From Gottfriedia acidiceleris (GTDB taxonomy: Bacteria > Bacillota > Bacilli > Bacillales > Bacillaceae_G), in assembly GCF_002128425.1 (NCBI RefSeq), contig NZ_NESS01000014.1, positions 1 through 64,000 of the forward strand: a stretch of DNA of 64,000 nt, written 5' to 3'. Positions 1-6,755 of the stretch are shown one piece after another. Within the stretch, counting starts at the first letter, position 1, and each line of letters starts with the position of its first letter. Both the position numbers and the translations under genes were made by a program. The notes under the pieces are model-generated. The model did no database searches. It was not told where the DNA came from and saw only the letters and a program-made list of their open reading frames with translations.

Positions 1-1
1 T

Positions 2-322
2 GTACTTGCATTTATCCCATTTGGAATTTATATCAGTATGCTCAAACCAAATTGGTCTTTCTTGAAAAAGATTGCAGTAATAGCAGGAGTTAGTTTGTTA
101 TTTGAAGTATTGCAATTTATCTTTGCTATAGGAGCTAGCGATATAACTGACCTTTTGGGAAATACATTAGGTGGAATTATTGGAATTGGAGTTTATATTG
201 TATTTTGTAGGCTGTTTAGTACAAAAGCAAATAAAATCCTTAATGTTTTAACTTCAATCGGAGTGATATTCCTTGTTGCATTAGTTTTAGTATTAATTAG
301 TGGTGTTATTAGGTTTAAATAG
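2..322 (+). CDS. VanZ-like membrane protein, 5' end cut by the window
   Basis: The frame is open from base 2 to the stop, giving about 106 residues of a longer protein; the first internal ATG is at 38 but the reading frame continues upstream of it without a start signal. The visible part has three or four hydrophobic segments, and the stretch FEVLQF followed by GASDITDLLGNTLGGIIG is the hallmark C-terminal half of VanZ-like proteins (aspartate and asparagine in a membrane-embedded DxxxNTLGxxxG motif). VanZ homologues influence glycopeptide susceptibility in some Gram-positives, but most family members have no assigned function. Family assignment is firm; substrate and role are unknown. A hairpin terminator follows directly. 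Confidence 0.8.
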   Translation, partial: VLAFIPFGIYISMLKPNWSFLKKIAVIAGVSLLFEVLQFIFAIGASDITDLLGNTLGGIIGIGVYIVFCRLFSTKANKILNVLTSIGVIFLVALVLVLISGVIRFK

Positions 323-336
323 TAATTGAAGATATC

Positions 337-366
337 AAAAGCCATCTATTTTAGGGTGGCTTTTTT
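337..366 (+). terminator. Terminator after the VanZ-like gene
   Basis: AAAAGCCATC pairs with GGGTGGCTTTT around a short AT loop and runs into a T tract. It sits 15 bases after the stop codon. Confidence 0.75.
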
Positions 367-378
367 GCTGCTTGTTCA

Positions 379-396
379 ACTAACGCATGCGTTAGT
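379..396. repeat. 18-bp perfect palindrome beside the IS insertion point
   Basis: ACTAACGCATGCGTTAGT is its own reverse complement. It lies just 5' of the IS1111-type element, five bases from its left inverted repeat. It may be part of the target of that element or one half of an interrupted hairpin; the right flank does not restore an obvious continuation. Confidence 0.7.
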
Positions 397-407
397 CATA
401 ATGAACG

Positions 408-511
408 AAACGGCTCCTTTTGCTTAGCGTAGGTTGCACTTGGCAATAATGGGAGTAAATTAAGAGCCTACCCAATCCAAATGTAGAGCTACAAACAAAA
501 AGGAGCCGTTT
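408..511 (+). promoter_or_regulatory. Inverted repeat that can mask the transposase ribosome binding site
   Basis: AAACGGCTCCTTTT (408-421) is the exact reverse complement of AAAAGGAGCCGTTT (498-511). The right arm contains the AAGGAG ribosome binding site of the transposase, whose ATG is at 517. If transcripts start outside the element, this 14-bp stem would hide the site; a transcript starting inside the loop would leave it free. The arms are seen; the regulatory role is inferred from known designs in other insertion sequences. Confidence 0.55.
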
Positions 512-516
512 ATATT

Positions 517-1645
517 ATGAAGGATAGTCAAAAATTTATTGGTTTAGACGTTTCAAAAGATATTATTTCTGTTGGTATTGCTGAAGAAGGACGTGGAGAA
601 CCACGATTCCACGGTAATATTTAAAACACACCTGAAAGCATTCGTAAACTTTTCAAGAAGTTAGGCGATCCAGAAAAGCTACTAGTTTGTTATGAAGCAG
701 GTTCATGCGGGTATTGTATTTACCGTCAGCTTTTATCAATGGATATAGAATGTATTGTAGTTGCACCTACTCTAATTCCAAAAAGAGCTGGTGATCGAGT
801 AAAAACAGATCGTCGTGATGCACTAAGATTAGCTCAACTTCTTCGAGCTGGAGAGCTAACTTCTGTTTGGGTACCTGATGAAAACCATGAAGCTTTAAGA
901 GATTTAATTCGTGCTCGATTTGATACTCGTGAAGATTTACAAAGAGTACGTCAAAGACTTGTTCACTTCTTACTACGTCATGAAATTCGCCCACCTCAAG
1001 GTGTTAAAAATTGGACAGTCAAATATCGTACTTGGTTGAATTCACTCACTTTTGAGAAACAATCATTAAGAATTGTTTTCCAAGAATATTTTCATTCTAT
1101 TTATGAAGTAGAAGAAAGAATGAAGCGTATTGAAACTCAGATTCACGAAGAAGCAATTGGAAGCGAACATGCGCCTGTCATTCAAGCACTTCAGACATTA
1201 AGAGGAATAGCTGAGATTACGGCTGTAACACTAGTCGCTGAAGTTGGGCAATTTTCACGTTTCTCAAATCCAGGGCAACTAATGTCTTATGCAGGACTTG
1301 TTCCGAAAGAATATTCCAGTGGATCAAATCGTTGGCAAGGTTCTATTACCAAAGTTGGAAATTCACATATCCGACGTTCTTTAGTGGAAGTTTCTTGGTC
1401 TTATCGCCATCGTCCATCACTAAAAGGTGAATTAAAAAAGAAACAAATTGGTCAACCACTCGAAGCACAAAAAATTGCCTGGAAAGCTCAACACCGTCTT
1501 AATTTAAAAATACAATCGAATCACTGCTAGAGGGAAAACAGGTAAATTCGCAGTAGTCGCAGTCGCTCGAGAATTAATTGGATTTATATGGGCAATTGGT
1601 TGTAGTATCGAAGGTACACAATTATCCCAAACAAAAGTTGCTTAA
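517..1645 (+). pseudogene. IS1111-type transposase, nonsense plus frameshift
   Basis: Translation from ATG 517 (AAGGAG upstream) opens with the RuvC-like motif GLDVSKD, then meets an in-frame TAA at 622. The same frame continues with NTPESIRKLF, CYEAGSCG, DRVKTDRRDA and the C-terminal transposase domain (LRGIAEITAVTLVAEVG, GLVPKEYSSG, ITKVGNSHIRRSL) to about 1505. One extra A in the run AATTTAAAAA at 1501-1510 shifts the frame to a premature TAG at 1528; the +1 frame from 1511 reads YNRITARGKTGKFAVVAVAR and ends at the natural TAA 1643-1645. Apart from these two lesions the protein (about 375 residues) is intact, so inactivation looks recent. All four acidic DEDD-type positions appear recoverable across the stop. 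Confidence 0.9.
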
Positions 1646-2063
1646 AAGTAAAACCACACCAATCTTTAAATATTAAATTAATAGAGTCTAATAAATATTG
1701 AAATCTTGGCTCGGAGGCAAATTCGGTAAGGAGAACCCTCTTGTGCAACTATGCATTAGGTTTAATAACTGAACATGCGCCGTTAGATCGAGGCAGCTCC
1801 CGTAACGGATATAATGAAATGTGGTAACCAACCCACGCATATCAGACTGTAAATCACCGTTAAATTATTTGCCTTCGTGCCAAGCTTTTAAGACATTATC
1901 TTTTCTTTAAAAACAAAAAAATCTACTATTATAGATTATAGAGTTGTCATTCACAGACTTAGAAAATCTAATTTTTAAATTCTAGGTTGGTAGTCTTAAT
2001 TTAAGTCTGTCTAAAAAATGAAAAATCCCTAAATTAAAACCTTTTTGGTTTGGTGGTTTGACA
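1646..2063 (+). ncRNA. Candidate guide RNA region of the IS1111-type element
   Basis: About 420 bases lie between the transposase stop and the right inverted repeat with no credible ORF. The first half is less AT-rich than its surroundings and contains runs able to form stems. Two short stretches copy the insertion flanks: CATGCG followed two bases later by GTTAG (1774-1786) against CATGCGTTAG on the left flank (386-395), and CATATCAG (1838-1845) against the same eight bases across the right junction (2072-2079). IS110/IS1111 elements are known to use such paired target-recognition segments in a bridge/seek RNA. The RNA itself, its ends and its fold are inferred, not shown. Confidence 0.45.
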
Positions 2064-2221
2064 GTTTCGTTCATATCAGTTGTATATCAAAGCTGCTTAA
2101 TTGCAAGTTTTTTATTTGTAAATGACAGAATAGTTATAGGAAGTGTTGTAAATTCTAAAATGTGATAAAGTTAATTTGTTCATTTAATTTAGAATTTACT
2201 AATATTAAAAGGAGATAGATT

Positions 2222-2572
2222 ATGCAAAATAAAGGACAATTAGAAGTAATTAACCTACAAAAATTGACACAAGATCAAATGGAATATACAAATTTTATTG
2301 TAAGCGAAGTAAATGACCACGCACTAAGAATAGCTGTAATAAATGGTGATTTTCACTGGCATAAACACGAGGATTGCGATGAATTATTTTATGTATTAGA
2401 AGGCGAACTTTTTATTGACTTAGAAAACGATGAAACCATTACTTTAAAACCAGGCGAAATCTTTACAATTCCAGCTAACACAATGCATCGAACTCGCTCA
2501 AATGTACGTACAGTTAACATTTGTTTTGAAAAGAAAAGTAATGATATAGAAGGTACAAAAACAATAGAATGA
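2222..2572 (+). CDS. Single-domain cupin protein
   Basis: A 116-residue protein with a strong ribosome binding site (AAAGGAGA) ahead of ATG. It contains both cupin motifs: HWHKHEDCDELFYVLEG (two His and a Glu that usually hold a metal) and LKPGEIFTIPANTMHRT (the second-motif His). Length fits a stand-alone cupin_2 barrel. Such proteins may be isomerases, dioxygenases or ligand-binding proteins and the substrate cannot be read from sequence. It starts about 150 bases after the IS element and is followed by the DUF523 gene in the same direction with no clear terminator between them. Confidence 0.85.
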   Translation: MQNKGQLEVINLQKLTQDQMEYTNFIVSEVNDHALRIAVINGDFHWHKHEDCDELFYVLEGELFIDLENDETITLKPGEIFTIPANTMHRTRSNVRTVNICFEKKSNDIEGTKTIE

Positions 2573-2660
2573 TATTCAACTAATAGACTTTTTTGTTTTA
2601 GTAATTAGATATTTTTACCAACAACATTAAAAAGTATTTATTTAAAATGAGGTGGAATCA

Positions 2661-3128
2661 TTGATTTTAGTGAGTTCTTGTTTAGCTGGGTTAGAGGTAA
2701 GATATAACGGTTCCCATAGTTTAGATAATAGGATTCAAAAATTGTTACAAGAAAATAGAGCTATTACTGTATGCCCTGAATTACTTGGAGGTTTTTTAAC
2801 ACCGAGAGAGCCTGCAGAAATAGTAGGTGGTGACGGAGAAGATGTTCTTGATGGGAAAGCAAAAGTAGTCGAGAAATCGGGTAGAGACGTAACAGAACTA
2901 TACATAAAAGGGGCTTACGATACATTAAGGAAAGCTCAAGAAGTTAATGCAACTATAATTGTTCTTAAGGAGTACAGTCCATCTTGTGGAAGTGCCATGA
3001 TCTATAATGGTGATTTTAAAGCTAAGAAAGTTGTTGGAAATGGTGTCACAACAGCATTACTTAAAAGAAACGGTTTAAGAGTAATTTCAGAAGAAAAACT
3101 TACAGATATTCTTGATGAAATAATATAA
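2661..3128 (+). CDS. DUF523 family protein
   Basis: The protein reads ILVSSCLAGLEVRYNG, CPELLGGFLTPREPAEI and KEYSPSCGS, the conserved cysteine-containing blocks of DUF523 (YbbK-like) proteins, of unknown function. The TTG at 2661 is chosen because GAGGTGG lies six bases ahead and the family begins MILVSxCLxG; a GTG at 2652 in the same frame would overlap that ribosome binding site. The three conserved cysteines suggest metal or iron-sulfur binding, which is an inference. Final length is 155 residues, typical for the family. No convincing terminator follows; a short tandem repeat does. Confidence 0.85.
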   Translation: MILVSSCLAGLEVRYNGSHSLDNRIQKLLQENRAITVCPELLGGFLTPREPAEIVGGDGEDVLDGKAKVVEKSGRDVTELYIKGAYDTLRKAQEVNATIIVLKEYSPSCGSAMIYNGDFKAKKVVGNGVTTALLKRNGLRVISEEKLTDILDEII

Positions 3129-3139
3129 TGCTTATTCAA

Positions 3140-3191
3140 CTACTATGAAAATAAACTTCTTTAATCTACTATGAAAATAAACTACTTTAAT
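3140..3191. repeat. 26-bp tandem duplication
   Basis: Two head-to-tail copies, 3140-3165 and 3166-3191, each starting CTACTATGAAAATAAACT and ending CTTTAAT, differing at one or two bases. It lies between the DUF523 stop and the transposase remnant, in otherwise featureless DNA. Confidence 0.8.
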
Positions 3192-3290
3192 CTCGAAAAA
3201 AGGCAATACTAAATTAGACGCAGCTCATTCGTTTTTTTTAAAATTAGAGGAGCGCCTGGGATCATTGGTGTTTATGGACTGATTAATAGA

Positions 3291-4352
3291 TTAGGAGGCT
3301 TCTGGTATTGTTACTGTATAACCTAAGTTTTCTAGTCTTCGAACTGAATGGCGAACAATAGATACTTGTCTTTGTTTATCAAAATAATCTTCGCCTAGGT
3401 CAACATATATTTCTTTTCGAGTTAGAAGGTAATATGCGATTCTCAACATCGCATGTGCGACCACGATTGCAGCCTTTTTCTTTCCTTTTCGTCCAGCTGT
3501 ACGCCTATATAGCGCACCTAGATAGTTTTGGGACCCTCTTATTGAATGAGCTGCTTCTGTTAATCCCGATTTTAAATATTTATTTCCTTTTTTAGACTTG
3601 CTAGATTTCCTTTTACCTGCACTTTCATTGTGTCCAGGAACTAAGGACGCCCACGAACATAGACGTGGTGCGGAAGAGAATTGTTTTCCAACATCTGTGC
3701 CGATTTCAGCTAGGATTTGTTCAGCCGTTCTTTTAGCGATTCCAGGAATTGAATCGAGTCGCTCTATATCATCTTGATAAGAGCTTGTTCGCTGAGCTAC
3801 TTCCTGATCTAACATTTCAATTTGTTCAGTTAGGAAGTCAATATGCTTTAAAATCGTTTTTAACATTAAGCGTTGGTGTGGATGTATATGACCTTGAAGT
3901 GCCATTTTAAGCTCTTCTTTTTTCTTCTTCAATGTACCACGAGCGAAGTTTGCTAGTTTTTCAGGATCATCTTCACCCTCTGCAATTGCACGAAGCATGT
4001 CTGTTGATGAAACACCGTCAATTTCAGATACAACGGACCCTAGTTTAATGTTGGCTCCTTCTAAAACCTTTTGAATCCGATTAAATAGTCTGCGCGTTCT
4101 TCGATAATACTACGGCGATAACGTACAAGTTCTCGCAACTCTCGTTGATTTCGATCTGGAATGAAACTTGCTTTAAGGAGTCCATGGCGCAGAAGTAGGG
4201 CAATCCATTCCGCATCTTTAACATCGGTTTTACGACCAGGTAGTGCTTTCATATGTTGTGCATTCACTACTAAAAACTCAATTCCTTCAGATTCTAGTAA
4301 GTTAACAATCGGTTTCCAATAAACACTAGTACTTTCCATTGCTACATGAGTC
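3291..4352 (-). pseudogene. IS110-family transposase remnant, 5' truncated and frameshifted
   Basis: On the minus strand the frame from about 4352 reads LTHVAMESTSVYWKPI, GRKTDVKDAEWIALLLRHGL and RNQRELRELVRYRRS, typical of the second half of an IS110 catalytic domain. The N-terminal DVSK block with the first catalytic Asp is absent. Near 4085 the frame shifts: the other frame continues NRIQKVLEGANIKLGSVVS and, through ATG 3998, DMLRAIAEGEDDPEKLA to the C-terminal domain (LDSIPGIAKRTAEQILAEIG, LVPGHNESAGKRKS, ITEAAH-like) and stop at 3291. It is unrelated in detail to the IS1111-type copy upstream. The truncation point coincides with the terminator hairpin of the next minus-strand gene, so the preceding eight residues of the frame come from that hairpin. 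Confidence 0.9.
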
Positions 4353-4391
4353 AAAAAAGCCTGTATCTTATAATTCAAATCTAAGATACAG
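4351..4391 (-). terminator. Terminator of the small membrane gene on the minus strand
   Basis: CTGTATCTTA (4361-4370) and TAAGATACAG (4382-4391) form a perfect 10-bp stem; read on the minus strand the hairpin is followed by GCTTTTTTGAC. It also marks the junction with the truncated transposase. Confidence 0.8.
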
Positions 4392-4408
4392 ACTATACTT
4401 ATAGGTAA

Positions 4409-4708
4409 CTAATTGTACTTATACATATTTTTATCGGAGCTTTTTTTCACGAAGATCCCAAAAATTAACTGAATGAGACCAATGAGAAATATTAATGGAT
4501 ACAATACCCACATCAACATCGCTGCCCAGCCATTTCCTTCGATAATAGCGTACGTTATTCCAATGGCAAATGACAAAAATGGCCCAATGGCAACTATATT
4601 CGCGATACCCCAAATGATGTATTTTCGTTTTCTAGACTGCCCTTTAGTAAAAATGTGAGCAAGAGCTGCGCCAATTAAGGCTATCAAAATTGCAATAAAA
4701 ATGGCCAA
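4409..4708 (-). CDS. Small membrane protein, unknown function
   Basis: A 99-residue protein with three strongly hydrophobic segments (residues about 1-20, 33-55 and 64-90), a basic loop (KGQSRKRKY) after the first, and a charged C-terminus. Translation most likely begins at the TTG at 4708, with GGAG eight bases ahead; no in-frame ATG gives a sensible start. No family was recognised. It lies downstream of, and in the same direction as, the D-amino-acid aminotransferase gene, 70 bases away, and ends in its own hairpin terminator. Confidence 0.65.
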   Translation of the reverse strand: MAIFIAILIALIGAALAHIFTKGQSRKRKYIIWGIANIVAIGPFLSFAIGITYAIIEGNGWAAMLMWVLYPLIFLIGLIQLIFGIFVKKSSDKNMYKYN

Positions 4709-4778
4709 TCAAGTCACTCCTCACTTAGGTAAACCAACATAATTTTGATAGCAATATGATAATGCTATATTGTGTAGT

Positions 4779-5663
4779 CTAGTTAGTAGACTGATCCTGC
4801 GGAATTTTATCAATTAAACTAGTATATGAATCTTGAATTCTTTTTGTTATTTCTCCACGTTTGCCTAAACCGATAGAATAGGATTTTTCATGAATTAAAA
4901 CTGAAGTTACAGGTAGAATGTCAGAAACCGATGCTGTTGTAAAAGCTTCATCTGCGTTTAAAAGTTCATCAATTGAGAATGGAATTTCTTTTACTTCGAG
5001 TCTCTCTTTTTTTGCAATTTCAAGTACGACTTTTCGGGTAATGCCATTTAGAATTAAGTGGTTGGCAGGATGAGTGTATAGTGTAGAGTTTTTTACGATA
5101 AAGACATTAGTTGCTGAACCTTCCGTAATGATTCCATCTCTATGCAAAATTGCTTCTTTTGCACCTTTAGCATAAGCCTCATTTTTTACTAAAACACTTC
5201 CTAATAAATTTAAACTTTTTATATCACAGCGAAGCCATCTAATATCATTCGTTACATATGCAGTAATCCCTTTTTCCATTTGCTGTAATGGTCTATGATC
5301 TTCTCTTACTGTATAAGCAATCAGCTGAGGCTTTAAATTAGATTCTTCTTGGTAAATATGATTTCGGTTCATTACACCTCTACTAATCTGGATATAAACA
5401 TATCCGTTATCATAATCGCAAGTATTCATTAAATAAACTAAATCACTTTCAAGTTTTTTGAGATGCATTTTAAAAGGTATTAATATTTTTTCACAGCTTT
5501 CCTTCAAGCGAATTAAATGTGCATCGAGTTCAAAATAAGACTTATTGAAAAAACGAATGACCTCATAAACGCCATCTCCAAATTGATAACCTCGATCTAA
5601 AATATTTACATTTGCAGATTTTAAATCGACAATACGGTTGTTTAAAAGAACTTTTGTTTTCAT
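4779..5663 (-). CDS. dat: D-amino-acid aminotransferase
   Basis: A class IV PLP aminotransferase of 294 residues that interconverts D-alanine and D-glutamate, feeding peptidoglycan synthesis. The match to the Bacillus enzyme is detailed: FGDGVYEVIR, QISRGVMNRNH (carboxylate-trap Arg and His), IRWLRCDIKSLNLLGSVL with the PLP lysine at residue 149, and IITEGSATNVF with Glu181, the cofactor-nitrogen partner. ATG 5663 is preferred over an in-frame codon at 5705 because an AAGGAG lies about ten bases upstream and homologues start there. A branched-chain aminotransferase is the only rival, and the D-specific motifs argue against it. The glutamate racemase gene murI is also in the window, 29 kb away. 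Confidence 0.92.
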   Translation of the reverse strand: MKTKVLLNNRIVDLKSANVNILDRGYQFGDGVYEVIRFFNKSYFELDAHLIRLKESCEKILIPFKMHLKKLESDLVYLMNTCDYDNGYVYIQISRGVMNRNHIYQEESNLKPQLIAYTVREDHRPLQQMEKGITAYVTNDIRWLRCDIKSLNLLGSVLVKNEAYAKGAKEAILHRDGIITEGSATNVFIVKNSTLYTHPANHLILNGITRKVVLEIAKKERLEVKEIPFSIDELLNADEAFTTASVSDILPVTSVLIHEKSYSIGLGKRGEITKRIQDSYTSLIDKIPQDQSTN

Positions 5664-5819
5664 ATGATCCCCACTCCTTGTTATAAGTTTAAGTTTGTCT
5701 GACAAAAGTTTTCGGATAGTCTGTAAGTTAAACTTAAGACCTTTGTATACACACTGTTAATTATGATACATTCAATATATCACAAGTTTATTAAATATTT
5801 TGTAAAAAGGAGAGAGACA

Positions 5820-6629
5820 ATGAAATTATTAATTTTAGGTGCTAGCGGACTAGTTGGGAAGGCTTTAATAAAAGAATTTTCTCCCGATTATGACGTTTAT
5901 GGAACATTTAATCAATCAAAATTAGAGTTGAAAAATGATCATCAATTACAATGGGATATTAATGATTCAGAGAAAATTTTGACTTGGATTGATCGTATTT
6001 CCCCAGATGTGATTGTTTCTTGTTTACGTGGTGATTTTAATGTTCAATTTGAGGCTCATTCTAGGATTATAGAAAAAATAAAATCTACTTCGACGAAATT
6101 CCTATTTTGTTCAACAACAAATGTTTTTGATGGAGAAGTATCAAAGCATCACGCTGAGAACGATCTTCCTGTTGCCGAATCAGATTATGGACAATTTAAA
6201 ATAAAATGTGAAGAATTAATTAAAAATGAGATTGGTGAAAATGCGATTGTATTAAGATTACCAATGGTTTGGGGAAAACAATCACCAAGACTAAATGAAA
6301 TAAAGGATAAAATAGAAAAGGGTCAAGAAATTGATGCGTATGATAATATTTTTTTAAATCATGCAATTGATACAGGTATTGCTAAGCAAGTAAGACAAAT
6401 TGTTGAAAATGATTTAAAAGGAACTTTTCATCTTGCAACAACTGATATCGACTCGCAATACTCATTTATTTTTAAGCTTGTAAAAAGAATATCAAATGAA
6501 GGGAAAGTCAAATCGCTCACTTTAGAAAACTTTGATGAATATCATTTTGGATTATTGACTAATCGCTTAGATCTGACACCTAATTTTTATTATGATAACG
6601 ATGAAGTAATTGATCAATTACTTCATTAA
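5820..6629 (+). CDS. NAD(P)-dependent sugar reductase-like protein (RmlD/epimerase family)
   Basis: A 269-residue extended short-chain dehydrogenase. The nucleotide-binding glycine motif LILGASGLVGKAL opens the protein, and YGQFK near residue 122 is the catalytic Tyr-x3-Lys pair. CSTTNVFDGEV matches the strand before the active site in dTDP-4-dehydrorhamnose reductases. ATG 5820 is chosen over an in-frame ATG at 5763 because AAAAGGAGAG precedes it and the glycine motif then starts at residue 4. No other deoxysugar genes are nearby, so a role in rhamnose synthesis is unlikely; the true substrate is unknown. The gene stands alone between divergent dat and lcfA. Confidence 0.75.
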   Translation: MKLLILGASGLVGKALIKEFSPDYDVYGTFNQSKLELKNDHQLQWDINDSEKILTWIDRISPDVIVSCLRGDFNVQFEAHSRIIEKIKSTSTKFLFCSTTNVFDGEVSKHHAENDLPVAESDYGQFKIKCEELIKNEIGENAIVLRLPMVWGKQSPRLNEIKDKIEKGQEIDAYDNIFLNHAIDTGIAKQVRQIVENDLKGTFHLATTDIDSQYSFIFKLVKRISNEGKVKSLTLENFDEYHFGLLTNRLDLTPNFYYDNDEVIDQLLH

Positions 6630-6706
6630 ATTCTCAAATAATATCGAAATCCACTAGTGATTAAATATTCTTAATATTTTGATTGTATAGCTGAAATTTG
6701 TAACAT

Positions 6707-6722
6707 ATACTAATTTTAGTAT
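6707..6722. promoter_or_regulatory. Palindrome upstream of lcfA
   Basis: ATACTAATTTTAGTAT has two exact 7-bp arms around TT and lies about 35 bases before the lcfA start, in the promoter region. It overlaps a second short palindrome, GTATGAACATAC. It does not resemble the FadR operator. A regulator site is a plausible reading; the protein is unknown. Confidence 0.4.
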
Positions 6723-6755
6723 GAACATACTTTTAAAATACTGGTGGTGAATGGT

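Larger units (their letters stand above)
401..2074 (+). mobile_element. IS1111-type insertion sequence (IS110 family), inactivated
   Basis: The element is bounded by an 11-bp inverted repeat, ATGAACGAAAC at 401-411 and GTTTCGTTCAT at 2064-2074. Subterminal inverted repeats of this kind are known for the IS1111 subgroup of the IS110 family; true ends probably lie a few bases outside. Inside are a 5' non-coding stretch of about 105 bases, a DEDD transposase gene with two lesions (517-1645), and a 3' non-coding end of about 420 bases. A long downstream non-coding end is where IS1111-type elements are known to encode their recombination guide RNA. No target duplication is expected for the family, so exact boundaries cannot be set from one copy. 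Confidence 0.8.

Noticed and set aside
610-640. In-frame TAA in the transposase considered as recoding or programmed read-through
   Set aside because: No slippery sequence or structured stop context is evident, and a second independent frameshift exists, so decay is simpler.
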